A stretch of 64,000 nucleotides of DNA from Pohlia nutans (taxonomy: Eukaryota > Streptophyta > Bryopsida > Bryales > Mniaceae), in the NCBI GenBank assembly GCA_022496805.1, contig CM040085.1, forward strand, positions 34,129,811-34,193,810, in the 5' to 3' direction. The notes under the pieces are model-generated. The model did no database searches, had not been told where the DNA came from, and was given only the letters and a program-made list of their open reading frames with translations. A program made the position numbers and the translations under genes. This document shows positions 23,324 to 35,585 of this stretch, piece after piece. Within the stretch, counting starts at the first letter, position 1; each line of letters begins with the position of its first letter.

Positions 23324-24413
23324 ACACCTGAAATTTTGTTTCTCCTGAAGTTGGGTTCTTTCATTTTATTCTTTTTGGATTTGTTTGTGTAATTGTTTTT
23401 ATTATGTTTTGTGACACAAATGAAATTTGCATTGCAAGTTTAGTTGTAGTGTGGGTTTACATTCTTGGCCCTTTCCTCTTATAGAATGGGGATGAGTACA
23501 AGTGAGGCCCTGCTTGCACCAAGTAAGAAGTAGTTAAATAATTGTTACTTTTTGATACTTCTCTTTTATTTTCCTTAACTCTCTCTAAACGGTTTTACTT
23601 CTCCATGAATGGAGAAATAGCTACTTGATTCCAAAATCTTTACATATAAAACATTATAATTAACTCTCATTACTCAATCAATTAACTAATTGCTCTTAAT
23701 TAGTAGATGCGGGCATGAGTTATCTTAACATTGTTACCTAACTGCTCTTACTTTGTAACTGTTGGTACACTTCAAGCTAATTGCTCTTAGAGCATGGCTA
23801 GCATTATTTAATCTCACATTCCAACGCCCCTTTTGGATGATAAAGGTATGCTTAGAGTGTGGAGCTTGATTCTAGCTCTCCAAACATTTGCACCTTGGAT
23901 AGATTGATTTTAGCATATCAAAAGGTTTGTCATATTCCCTTATAAGACCATGCTATCACTTTATGAAGCTAAAAGTTTAAAATATATATTTTTATTAAAT
24001 TGATGGTTAGAATTCGGTGTTCAATTAGTGGTACGTATTTAGTCCATGAAATTCATTTGAGTCATATTCGGTGTTTGTTGCTGGGGATGCTAGAGCTTCT
24101 CACACTCCATCTTGGAAGTGAGTTTGGAGTATTGATGTTGGCCATGCTCTCAACATTTGTTCGGCTATTTCTTCTTACTTGTTTGGTGCAGGCGGGACCT
24201 AAGGACGGACTTCCATGTAACCCCGCCAGGGGCAAAGAATACCCAAAATGCAGCTACATGACAAGAGAGACTTCCACCAATGATCGGTAAGTGCGGAAAC
24301 CGGTCTGTGAGTTTCACTGATATCAATATAGAATTCATTGTAGAAGGCACAAGAAAGTGCTTTTTGAGATTCCAGCATCGGTGAACGCACCCACACACCG
24401 ATACATGTACATA
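23324..24413. other. AT-rich spacer
   Basis: No gene, RNA gene or bounded repeat recognised. Short ORFs only. Confidence 0.5.
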
Positions 24414-24621
24414 AGGTTCTTTAGCCCTTGTAAGTTGTACCTAGGAATAAGAATCATTGCACGAGAATCGTTGTAGAATATTGAACATGCCACGTAATTA
24501 ATTAGATTCGGAATGCTGGTGAAAAGTTGGAACCCTATAGTAGCCCGCATCAAGAATCACATGTTTTGAAAAAATAAATTATCTTTCATGTAGTGAGACC
24601 CTGCCAAGGGCTAAAGAACCT
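24414..24621. repeat. TA-flanked MITE, AGGTTCTTTAGCCC family, copy 2
   Basis: TA-AGGTTCTTTAGCCCTTG at the left and GGGCTAAAGAACCT-TA at the right. A perfect 14-bp inverted end is shared with 1,839-2,012. No ORF. Confidence 0.8.
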
Positions 24622-25162
24622 TATGGAAGGAGGCTCCAAGCTTGTTACACACAACGACTGAATGGATGAAAAAGGAATGGATGGATGAATTTGGTTGTAG
24701 GGATTTTGGATGAGGTGACGGTCAGAAACGTCCAGGCAGGGAATGCAAGGAGCGCAGGGGCAGGAGGGAATTGCGCCTGCTGTTGACTCTGCTGATTTGG
24801 ACAAGCCGATCATGGCAAGCCAGGCACTGGTCAGCCAGGAACCTCACTTCCATTTGATGAGCCAGCATTTTACTAACCTGGTTCCTTTTTTTCCCCATTT
24901 CCGCTCCTCCCTTTATGCTCCCCTCCCAAATCCCCAGATCTCACTCTCCGTGACACACTCTCACTCTCCACCTAAATATGCCTCTCTTCTCATTTCCATC
25001 AACTCACATTCCTTGTACAATACTATCATTCATATCTCTCACTCAAAAAGTTCTGAATCCTACTTTTCATTTCAAAGATTTCAATCATCAAAATTTCATC
25101 ACTTTTCAACATGCATTATACTACACCAATTATTGCCATTACTATGTGACACACTAATTGGT

Positions 25163-25400
25163 TTAACCCCTAATGGACCAAGAAGCTCAAATTGGGTCTC
25201 ATGTTTGTTTTATCGTTTTTGAGTAAGTTCTATGTGGAGTCCTTTTTGTTTAAATTTACCTGTTTTCCACCAACATATACAATATTCTTCAGTGATTCCT
25301 ATGATATAAAATTTGGTCCCATTGAAATTATGATTTTCACAATATGGTCAATTGAATTTGCCATTTCAAAACCATGAATCCTTGATCCTTCTGGGGTTAA
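25163..25400. repeat. TTAA-flanked MITE (family S), copy 2
   Basis: TTAA-CCCCTAATGGACCAAG and CTTGATCCTTCTGGGG-TTAA bound a 238-bp non-coding element whose body matches 598-798. Confidence 0.8.
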
Positions 25401-25572
25401 AATGGCTACATCTTTTTACGCTGGTGAACATTTGTTCGAAATATGTTTATGGACATTCTATTACATAAGTAGTACCAATATCTTCATTAATGGTAAAAAT
25501 ATTTGTCTTTTTGTAAAAAGTCATAGCCTTGAGTAAATAGTTGGTGTGTCTCACTGTAATGGCAATAATCGG

Positions 25573-25725
25573 TGTAGTAGAAAAGGTGGTTTTTAGGTAC
25601 CAAAGAATAGTGTCAAAAGATGGTGCGCAACGTTCATACTTGCACTAGCTTGGTGTGAATATGGGCCTTGGGCACCATGTTGTGACATTATACCTTCGAA
25701 CCCAAAAACCACCATTTCTACTACA
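25573..25725. repeat. Foldback MITE with TGTAGTAGAAA ends
   Basis: TGTAGTAGAAAAGGTGGTTT at the left is inverted at the right as AACCACCATTTCTACTACA. The interior carries 'aatagtgtca', shared with 23,045 and 58,451. The ends look like mutated CACTAGTAGAAAA termini, so it is probably CACTA-derived. Confidence 0.6.
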
Positions 25726-25809
25726 TTGAATGGCGTATTTAGAAGCAAAGTCTCCTAGGTACTTTTGCACCCTCGACAAGCTCCTAAATTAGCTCTCATC
25801 TTGTCATTT

Positions 25810-26025
25810 CTTAAGAGTTAGTCCTTAAAAGACCAAAAGACCAAGGATTCGTAGTTTGAAAATGACAAATTCAATTGACCATATTATGAAAAGTAAAATT
25901 CTAATAGTACCACATTTTATTTCACTAGAATCAATGAAGAACATTGCACATGTTGATTAAAAGAAAAATAAATTTGAACAAAAAGGAGTCTACATAGAAC
26001 CTATTCTAATATGCTATAGAAATAT
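25810..26025. repeat. Family S remnant, inverse orientation
   Basis: Blocks 'gaccaaggattc', 'caaattcaattgacc' and 'ggagtctacatagaac' correspond to the reverse of 25,163-25,400. Terminal TTAA lost. Confidence 0.5.
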
Positions 26026-26037
26026 ATGAAGCCCAAT

Positions 26038-26190
26038 TTTTATTTTTATTTTTAAGGCACACAGTTTGGTTTGCAACCTGCGGCAAAGTTGACGAGTTGC
26101 TTTTCGGCGACCCGTTGCCGGGAGTTCCCATCAAGTAGAGTGGTGATTTTACAGCTAGAATCAAACCGCCAACCCCTTGGGTACCCTAAC
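26038..26190 (-). mobile_element. SINE-like retroposon with 12-bp target duplication
   Basis: A direct repeat ATGAAGCCCAAT flanks the insert at 26,026-26,037 and 26,191-26,202. Read on the minus strand it ends in an A-rich tail, TTAAAAATAAAAATAAAAA. Near its 5' end it has GGTTTGATTC, close to a pol III B-box, so it is probably tRNA-derived. A convincing A-box is not visible, so it may be 5'-truncated. The only copy I see here. Confidence 0.65.
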
Positions 26191-26792
26191 ATGAAGCCCA
26201 ATATGGGCTAAAGGATACCTCCAATTTTTATTTATTTATTAACTATTATTTTCTTTCATTTTAATTTTTTTTCTGTTTTTTTTTTTTTTACACAAATGAA
26301 ATAATTTTCTTTCATCTTTTACAATCCTCTGGCTTGAATTGCAGGTGAACTCTTCAACAGTAAAAAGGCTCACTGACTGTGACACGAAATGTCTGCTCCT
26401 TGCTTCCAAAGTGCCAAGCTTAGAGTGTGTGCCACTTTTTCTGCACCTTTCAGTGCTTTTCCAATGAAATCCAGCTTCCCCAACATGGAAACCTTTTTTT
26501 AGAATGTTTTTTTGCCATTCTATTTCTGGAGAAAGAGCTTTATTGGAAAAAGTTCGGCCTTGGTCATCAGTAATCAGTAACCCTCTTCACCCATTGGTTG
26601 AACCTATCTTTTCTATTCTAGGTCTGTCCATAAATTCATAACTAGCATTTTATAAGAATATTATGGGAATATTTCTAGAATTTTACATAGAGAGTAGAAT
26701 ATGGAATGTTGTGATGGGGTCACTTTTGAGATGTAATAAGTAGATTGTGCATGCAAAATCATTATTCATGACTAAATCTTTTTATTTTTTAT

Positions 26793-27185
26793 TTTTTTGG
26801 TACAAATGGAACAAGCTTTATTCCACTGCAGAAGAAGGACATGACTAAATATTTTACTACAATGTTATTTATGCAATTGCACATGTCTCTTGTGATTTTA
26901 TTTATTTTTTGAAACAAATGAAAGGAATCTCTTGTAATTTTTGGAATTTGTTACAATGAGTTACTTTAGCCCCTACTGTACTCATCTTCAATTTCTTAAT
27001 TCTCGATCCTAACTAGATAAAACTGTTTGCTTCTATAGCTAGAAACTCAAATAGGAATTTAATTATTAATTATTATTATTTATTTATTTATTTATTTATA
27101 TTTTTTGGACTCGAATGAAACTTGTTTCATTGCAAGAGTGATTGACACAAAGGCACCCAACCAAAGACAATCTGGGCAGGGTAAG
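26793..27185 (-). repeat. Cluster of LINE-type 3' tails
   Basis: Three minus-strand tails ending in a 'ttcattt(g)tttcaaaaa'- or 'tccaaaaaa'-type sequence lie near 26,795, 26,905 and 27,100. The last is followed by a (TTTA)n run at 27,079-27,101. These resemble, but are not identical to, the LINE end at 54.0 kb. Confidence 0.35.
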
Positions 27186-27370
27186 CCATGTTAGTTGTTA
27201 GGGTTAAGATCAACCTAGAAACAAGAAAGAATAGGAACAATTTCGAAGGTTTTTAGAAGATGATATTAATATTCTTGAAAAAATGCAGGAACATCTCTAC
27301 ATCATGGCAGGGTCCAATTTCTTCATTTGGAGTAATTTTCATTTCTTTTTAGAAAGTTTAAAATAAAATA

Positions 27371-27912
27371 TTAACTCCTAAAAAATGCAAATCACTTTAC
27401 AATTTGATGATTTATAAAAATATATTATAAAATTATCCTTGAAAATTTAATTTAGTGACAAGGTTTGAACAAAAGTTGTAGATTAAGAAATCAGTGAAAT
27501 GTCATTTAAATACAATCAAATGTGCAAATATCGTCATCTATAAATTTATATAATGTAAATTAACTTTAAAAAACCTCTCTTTTAAGATTTTACCACACAT
27601 TAAGTTTTGACATTTTAAAATTATTATTTTTGGTAACCGGCTTGAAATTTAAAATACTCTATACGGTGATTTTTAAATTTAAAATTTTCACTTGCATTGT
27701 AAAAATTCACACTTTTTAGGCATAAAATGAGACATAACACTTTCATTCCACAAATTATAGAAGATTTTTGCAAATCCTTACAGTCAAAAATGTTGTTTAA
27801 TTAGTAGACTAATCAAGAAAATAAAATGGATGATGAAAACAACTTGAAGTAGTTGGAAAGAAATTTTCCATACATCTTGCTTGTTTGAGCCATTTCGACC
27901 ATTAGGGGTTAA
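27371..27912. repeat. Probable TTAA-flanked element, 542 bp
   Basis: Left TTAA-CTCCTAAAAAATGC and right CGACCATTAGGGG-TTAA pair imperfectly over about 8 bp. The body is very AT-rich. The left end is the uncertain one. Confidence 0.4.
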
Positions 27913-28203
27913 TGACACTTATATTCATGGATTGCCTAAATCACAATATAAAAAAACCACCACATGACGTAAAGAACCTCAAAACTAGCACATTGGGCAC
28001 AAATACATAAATTTTGGAGCTCTAATTCACTTGTCTAAAAATAACTTTGCATGGACCTCTCACTTGAAAAATGAAAATTTTAATGTTGTTGATTCAAATG
28101 GTTTGAAATTTGATGAGTCTGTGATTTCATACTCACAATTGAATCCATTTTCAATTCATATGAGTGTTAAACTATAAATTCAACCATATCGATGGATGAC
28201 ATA

Positions 28204-29900
28204 TTAACCCTTAAAGGACATGGGCTCAAATGAGGGGCAGCCCAGAGGAATCAAATCCCCATTTTGATCCACAGGCCATTCGTGCCAAGGTTGTCCCTCT
28301 ACAGTCAAATAGAATAAAACTTCGTGAAAAAAAAGCTCCCCATGCACCCGCCCTGAGCTTATCGACCCGTGCTTGCCGACCCAAACTGGTGAGCTTGAGC
28401 TCCCCGGCTCGTCCAATTCAATAGGAGATGATTTGTGACCATTATATGCTTCAAACCATGCGATTGTTTTGCACCAAGAATTTCTAAGATCTTAATTGTC
28501 AACAAATGAAAAGTGCTATCAAAATAATCAACTCATAAAATTAAGCAAGCAAAAAATCTCCAAAACCGTCCCGGCATCAATATTTTGGACATTTTTTGGG
28601 GTACTTTCACCTTTGAAGTGCTGAAACTTTTGCAAAAAAAAATTGATTTTAATGAAATTTTGGAAAAACAGAGTGCAGGATGTGTAGTTTGAGTGGTAAA
28701 AAAATCAATTTAAGATGTATTGAATTTTTGGTGATCATTTGAAAGTAGGGATCTTTTGTTTGGGCAGGTTTTGTGCATTTTGATGGCAACAACTTTGGGG
28801 GCTTGTATCTCCTTCATCCAGTGTCAGTTTTCAATAAAAATTGTTGGGCTGGATTCTCCTTGAAGTCTGGTTATCATGGTAAAATTTTCAAGTCAATCCA
28901 TGTTGTTCTGAATGCTTGGAAGTAATTTTAGTGCACGGGTCTATTTTTGACGCATTTTGCTTTTTGGGTCAAATGGGTCACTTTTTGGGCTACTTTTTGA
29001 CATTGCAAGGCCATTTTAGGGCACATCAAAAAAATTCATGAGTTTTTTTTGGTATCAATGTGTTTATATGATGATTTGAACTACTTAATAGTTCAAAGTT
29101 TTTTCATTTGAGTAATTTTGAAAACGAATTTCACCTTTAACTATGTTGCTAGGAAAATTTCAGCATCCTTATTTTGCACTAAAACATTATGATCTTGCAA
29201 TCTATACAGCCAAATGACCCCAAATTTGATCCACATCATCTGCAACATATATGCTACAAGATTGTACAGTTGATATTTCTATACCTCACTTACATTTAGA
29301 CCTACATCACATCAAAAGCAATGTTGTTTTTAAGCCCAAAAAAGTTAGGGACGCTTAGGGGTTAATTGTGATGACACACAATAAAAGATTGTGTATGGGG
29401 TGAATGCTCTGTGAGCTTAAGTGTCACCCCCGGCCGACCCGGGCAACTACACTCACCATGACTAACCTCGGCAACTTGATTCATCCCCACCCACTTGCAA
29501 TTTGACTCAACAGTGCGATGGAGGCCATCCCAACACTGAGCTGACAGCCCGTTGACTGACCCTGTCAAATTCCATTTCAAATTCTCTAATTGACTTATGC
29601 CGCCCACATGGCTTATGCCTACCCGACTACGCTCCTTCATGCCCGCCCACGCCCCGTTCAAGCCGGCCGACCCAAAAACAATTGTCCAAAAATATCCCTC
29701 ATTTTCCCGATGCACTCTTTGAATCACCATGAGCTTTACAGTTCGTCAAATTAGGCGCAAGTTGGGAATCTACTATTGCAGTTTCAATACCTTTATGAAG
29801 TACCAATCCTTTTATTTTTTTGATTGAGAAAAAGTAAATTTTTGTCCTATATTCCCTCGAAACTAAGCCCAACGGGCTTAGTATGTCCTTTAAGGGTTAA
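28204..29900. repeat. TTAA-flanked composite element (family E)
   Basis: TTAA-CCCTTAAAGGACAT and ATGTCCTTTAAGGG-TTAA form an 18-bp inverted pair around 1.7 kb. The inside includes a family C-like stretch (about 28,430-28,562) and a family B copy (28,565-29,365), so the length results from insertions. Non-coding. Confidence 0.65.
28565..29365 (-). repeat. TTAA element family B, copy 1, one end missing
   Basis: Ends TTAGGGACGCTTAGGGG-TTAA and matches 34,224-35,040 in inverse orientation over about 800 bp. The other end stops at ACCGTCCCGGCATC, short of its TTAA. Confidence 0.7.
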
Positions 29901-29988
29901 TAGTGTCATGTAGACGTATCACTAGTGTCATGTAGACGTATCACTAGTGTCATGTAGACATATCACTAGTGTCTTGTATACATATTGC
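29901..29988. repeat. 22-bp minisatellite, four units
   Basis: Units begin TAGTGTCATGTAGACGTATC. Two are identical and two have diverged. The array starts immediately after the TTAA of the element ending at 29,900. Confidence 0.9.
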
Positions 29989-30189
29989 AACCGTGAAGCT
30001 AATTCACCAAATAGAGACTTCTTGAAGGAATTGAGTTTCCAAACAAAACTCTTATGAATTAGAATTTTTGGGCAATTGAATCCCAGAAGGACTTCAATTT
30101 AGATCTCGCCAGGTTTTTTTCCTTCAAAATTGGTACCATATAAAGTGTCAAACTATGAATTTTGAATAAAATTTCTAAAATTGAAATTC

Positions 30190-31240
30190 TTGCATTCTTA
30201 CTTTCTACTTTTGCACACTAGAAAACTTGCTATTGTTTGGAAGTATGTTTAGTGAGTTGCATAGGTAGGACAAACAAATCCACCACCAATTTCTTTCCCT
30301 CTTGATGAAGTTTTGTTGCACGATTAGATATACCTATAGAGCATCTCCAATCATTCTTCAAAATAGATGAGGACGACATTTTTGAATGAAAAGCAAGCAA
30401 TTAATGTTTGGACCCGCTAAATTATACTCTTTGCCTTGGCAAAAAGCAAATCTTAATAAAATGATGGGTGAAAGCACGAAAAAGTGTACCACCTCTAACT
30501 ATTATGACCATTCAACAATGCAGGGTTCAAAAATACATTATAATTTTGAATTTCGTAAAAAATTACATAACAATAAAATAAAACACCTATTGTTTTATAA
30601 AGTCTACCAAAAAAATTTGAGAAAATGATCTTCAATAAGTAGTTATAAATTTTTTATTGATGTAGAAGTGGCCAAAATTGAAAAAGTAGTTACGTACAAT
30701 CAACAAAGTTGATATAAAACAAGCAAAATGTATATCAAAACATATATTTTTCTACTTTCTTTTTGGACAAGGACCTCAATTCTATCATTATCTCAAAGGT
30801 CATAAAAATTATATTTATGTTGAGTGTATTTAAGGTGATCAATTTTGCAACCGAGATTGCATTTAGGCATTCATTTTCAAACACTACGTTTTGTAAACTT
30901 TTTTGAAGATTTTGTTCTGAAAATTTGGATTCAAGTACCTATAAGAACTCTAGAGGGCTTCATGAAATTAAAACCAAAATACAATATATTTTGATATAAA
31001 TTTATGGCCTTTGACCAAAACAATTATGATTTTAGTATACCAGACTAACTTTTTGGTACAGTTTTTCGTGCTTTCACCCTGATCAAGATTCTTTTTGCTT
31101 TTGCACACTAGGAGACAAGCAATTGGTTGGAAGTTAATATAGTAAGTTGCACGGGTGGGGTAATCAAGTGGCCTACCCTTTATGTAAGCGGGCTCCATTA
31201 GTGGTGAAAGTTTTAATGTGATGAAATATTCTTGTACGAG
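30190..31240. repeat. Dispersed inverted-repeat family (N), two copies
   Basis: Blocks 'cttttgcacactag', 'gttggaagt' and 'agttgca(c/t)(a/g)ggt' occur in the same order near 30,210 and 31,095. A GAAAGCACGAAAAA block near 30,470 is inverted near 31,065. The reverse of the same set occurs at about 13.31-13.48 kb. No clear termini. Confidence 0.4.
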
Positions 31241-31794
31241 TTTGTTTTGCATTTTAAAGGGTTACATTATATTCTTTTTCTTTTCCCCGTATCTTTGGCA
31301 TGATTTGAACCTGACTAAGCCCTCACTATTTTGGAACTAAGGATGTGTGAATCTCCAATTGGAAGTCGACACGTTTTCCAAAGGCTCGTTTGTACAACAA
31401 CAACATGTTTAAGAAATATAAATGGCCAAACCATTTCCAAAATAGTCACTACAACTAGCATCCGAACTAGATGTCAAATTAATGTTCAACAAGGCAATGA
31501 CTGGTGGTTGGCGGGGGCATCAGAATTGAACCGTTTCTCATGAACCCTGACATGGTTAAATTCTAGGCTATTTTAACCCCGCCCTGCCCATTTCCATTGA
31601 TGAGACAAAATTTCCTCTTCCCCAGTCCCTTTGGCAGCCAATTTCCTTTACATGTGAAATCGGCCTCAGAAGTACTTCCAAAGACTTCGAAATAATTTTC
31701 GCAAAGTCCCTAAAAACAATTCGGCTAATCCGTAACTAAAGGTCGAAACTTCGCGTACATAAGCTTAGGTGTGTAGGGATGCAAATTAAACTTA
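31241..31794. other. Spacer without a recognised gene
   Basis: No bounded repeat or coding exon seen. Confidence 0.45.
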
Positions 31795-31933
31795 GGGCCT
31801 CTTTACACTAGAAGCGAGAAGCCGTGAGGAGAGAAATTTCAGCCAATGGGAGGCCTAGAAACCAAGAAGACCAATTTCTCACTGGCTGAAATTTCTCTCC
31901 TCAAGGCTTCTCGCCTCTAGTGTAAAGAGGCCC
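31795..31933. mobile_element. Tourist-like foldback MITE, 139 bp, copy 1
   Basis: Ends GGGCCTCTTTACACTAGA and its inverse, with TTA on both sides (31,792-31,794 and 31,934-31,936). Almost the whole element is palindromic ('gagagaaatttcagcc' pairs with 'ggctgaaatttctctc'). A second copy of identical length lies at 54,549. Confidence 0.85.
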
Positions 31934-31936
31934 TTA

Positions 31937-32789
31937 TGATTAATTGACGATTAAATTAGTTACAGGAGCGGCTTGAGTTTGGCAAACGGCAGCCCAATCA
32001 GGCTGATTTCTAGAAAAAGAAAAGAGGATGCTGTATTATCACTCCTACCAAGATGGAGCCATCCATGTGCTTCTCTAGTGTGAGTAAGTTAGTAGAAGGC
32101 GGGAACTTGGGGGACAGAGCCACGTTAACCATGCCTTCCAATTAAGCACTAAAGTCAAAACAGCTTCACCCCGTGCATGCCGCCCCATTTCTTCTGTCAC
32201 ATTTACGACGGAATAAAGTGTCCGTTCGTATTCATACTGTAATAACAAGAAACAAAACAGTCTACGGCTATCCCAACCGAACATGTGTACATTATTCCAA
32301 TGGTAATGAACTTCATCCTTTGTGTTCAATGCAATGGAGTTCATCCGTATGTGTGAAAATTTAAAAATAAATAAAATTTAAAAATAAATAAGTAAAAATA
32401 TTATTTAAAAAAAACTTCATCCTTTGCTTTGATTTCTTTTTTTAAAATATTAAATATATCATAGCATAGATAGCTAGAAACTCCGGTCCTCTAATGAAGC
32501 CGGCGTGAATGACAATGACAATGATCCAGTGCCTACCAAACAAAGGGCCATTGGAACCATCTATCATAGCATAATAGAGCAATGGGAGCCGATACCTTTT
32601 CACAATGGGACCACAGTCTAGTTACAATTAGAAACGAAGTTAATGTGGTAATGACACGAGAGTCCCGAAATTCATGCAATGCAAATGGCATTCCTTTGTT
32701 ACTTAGAAAAGTGGATCTAAGTGAAGATTCTCTTTCCATCCAGTTTTCAAAAGGGTGCTTCATTGCCGATTGCTCTATTACGCTATGAT
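31937..32789. other. Spacer without a recognised gene
   Basis: Short ORFs only, with an (AAATA)n-like tract near 32,360-32,395. Confidence 0.45.
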
Positions 32790-33840
32790 TATATAACATA
32801 CAGTTGTGCATGTATCAACGGTTCCGCCTTCGGAACGGTTGTATTGGAGTCACTATAACACATGTCAACCTAGTTTATTATATAGCGTAAGGTGGTGCAC
32901 GCTTGCTTCCCACAACGGTTCCATTGTTAGAACGGTTTTGTTTGTGTTTAGACATTGGCATGGACCCACATAGTCTATTTTATAACGCACTCTCCTGAGA
33001 ACGGTTCCACCATTGGAATTGTTGTGCCACACTCCGGCACTAGCCAATATAGTCTATTATATATTGCATAGTGGTGTACGTATGCTCACATGCCTCTCTA
33101 TGACGGTTCCGGTGCCAAACAACCAATCTTGTAGAACTCCAATCTCGACTCCAACACATGCCCACGTACTTAGTCTATTATATAACATAGAGTAATGCAT
33201 GCATACACATTCTCTATGATAGGTATACTGCCGAAATAGTCGTGCCTATGGCTCCGACACATGCTAACCTAATCTACTATATAATGTAGGTCGTACACGC
33301 ATACATGCAAGGATGGTTATGTCATTAGAACCCTTTGTGCCAAACTCTGGCACATGCCAATTTAGTTTTAAATAGAATATAGACTGTACACACATATGCG
33401 AGGACGGTTTTGTTGTTGAAACTATGATACCTAACCCCCTACACGAGCTAACCTAATCTATTATGAAATAAAAATCGTATATGCACACATATGAGGAATA
33501 TTCAACTAAAATTGTTGTGTTGAATTTTGTAACGTGCCAACTAACTCTATTATAATATACAAACCGTAAATGCAAATACACAAGGACAATTCCACAGCTA
33601 GATATGGTGTGTTGAATTCTAATACATGCCAACCTAGTCTATTATATAATACAGAGCCTATACGCATACTTGCCAAGACAAATTGACTTCCTAAGTACTA
33701 TGTGCCGATTCCAATACATATCGATCTAGCCTATTATATAATATAGACGATACATGCATACATGCCAAGACAATTCTACTTACCAAATTCTATGTAATGG
33801 TTCTAGGACGTATTAATTTGTTCAATTATATAAACATTAC
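32790..33840. repeat. Decayed tandem repeat, 92-bp period, about 11-12 units
   Basis: The anchor 'gtctattatataa' recurs at about 32,875, 32,975, 33,054, 33,175, 33,274, 33,366, 33,458, 33,547, 33,639, 33,731 and 33,823. The rightmost intervals are almost all 92 bp; the left ones vary from 79 to 121. Each unit also has 'acatgccaac', 'catacatgc' and an 'aaggacggttcc'-like block. No ORF. Confidence 0.85.
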
Positions 33841-34223
33841 GTGGAAAGAAGTGCAAAATTAAAGAAAACACAAAATTGCTAATAAAACTAATATGGAATT
33901 GAAACTTGCCAGCTCTAGTGGTAACAATGTTTATACAAATCATCTACACCATGTGCATTTTTTTCTTATAAAAAATTGTGAAAGTTGAATTAGAAAAAAA
34001 GCCTCGTATGATTTATTTTTCTAAAAGATTCTTTGAATACCTGCAAATATACCTCTTCAAATTTTTCACTTCACTAATAATTATTGAATGATTCAAATCA
34101 TTTCTTTGTATTTCTCAAAATACACTCCCGATTGAACCAAAATAACGAAATGGAAATGTTTTCACTCTAGTATTTCTTTTTAGAATTTACTACTTGATTT
34201 CTGTTTGGAATGGTGTATATTAG

Positions 34224-35040
34224 TTAACCCCTAAGCGTCCCTAGCTTTTTTGGGCTTAAAAACATCATTGCGGTTGATGTGTTATAGGTCTAAATGAAAG
34301 TGAGGTATAGAAATCTCAACGGTACAATCTTGTAGTATACATGATGTAGATGATGTGGATCAAATTTGGAGTCATTTGGCCATATAGATTGCAAGATCGT
34401 AGTGTTTTAGTGTTGAAAAAGGATGTTGAAATCTTCCTAGCAACACAGTTAGAGGTGAAATACGTTTTCAAAATTACTCAAATGAAAAAAACTTCAACTA
34501 TAAAGTAGTTCAAAATCATCATATTAACACATTGATACCAAAAAAACTCATGAATTTTTTTTAATGTGCCCTAAAATGTCCTTGCAATCTCAAAAAGTAG
34601 CCCGAAAAGTGACCCATTTCACCCAAAAAGCAAAAAGCGTTCAAAATAGACCCGTGCACTAAAATGACTCCCAAACATTCAGAACAATATGGATTGACAT
34701 GAAAATACTACCATGATAACTAGACTTGAAGAGGAATCCAATCCAATAATGTTTATTGAAAATGGACATGGGATGAAGGAGACACAGGCTTCCGAAGTTG
34801 CAGCCATCAAAATGCACAAAAATTGTCCGAAAAAAAGACCCCTACTTTCAAATGATCACCAAAAATTCAATACATCTTGGAATGATTTGAAATTTTTACC
34901 ACTTAATCCATACATCATGCGGTCCGTTTTTTCAAAATTTCATTGAAATCAAACACTTTTTGCAAAAGTTACAGATCTTCAAAGGTGAATGTACCCCAAA
35001 AAACGTCCAAAATATGGACGTCGGGACGGTTAAGGGTTAA
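34224..35040. repeat. TTAA-flanked element family B, copy 2, 817 bp
   Basis: TTAA-CCCCTAAGCGTCCC at the left; GGGACGGTTAAGGG-TTAA at the right. The body matches 28,565-29,365 inverted. An internal ORF of 77 aa is not conserved in coding terms. Confidence 0.75.
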
Positions 35041-35585
35041 ATTATATCTATTACTTTATTGGTTAAAGTTTATTAAAATGTAAATTAAAAATTGCACCAA
35101 AATGTCTAGTAGTTGTTGCATAGATTATGCACTGTTAGTATTAAAAAGATATTGAAAACCCATCCTTATTTAGTCCCAATTGTGGACAATTTATGCCCAT
35201 ATTCACGTTTCCACTATTTGGCATTTTAAATGGCATGTCTTTTTATTTCATAATCCCTAAAGTCAGTATAGCTTTGCTATTAACCAAAATAAAGTAAATT
35301 AGACGAATTTAGAACTTTATTGCAACTTCTAACTATAAGATTTCATACATAACTTGTATGTTTATTTCTTCATCAATTTTCAAACTTGTTAATTTTAGTA
35401 TCTTCAAGATCATAATGTCCAAAGTGGTACAACAAGTTTTTAAAAAAAAAATTATTAACAAAGGTAAAGTTTTAACTTTGAAGCTTTTTTGGATGAACAA
35501 TGTGTATTTGGAATTTGGTATTGTGCCAAAGAATTGGATTTAGAGTATGAAAAAAATGCAAAAAATAGAAACATGATTATCATCC

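Noticed and set aside
29901..33840. Tandem repeats considered as a CRISPR-like array
   Set aside because: Units are contiguous, without unique spacers of constant size, and the context is a plant-like nuclear genome.
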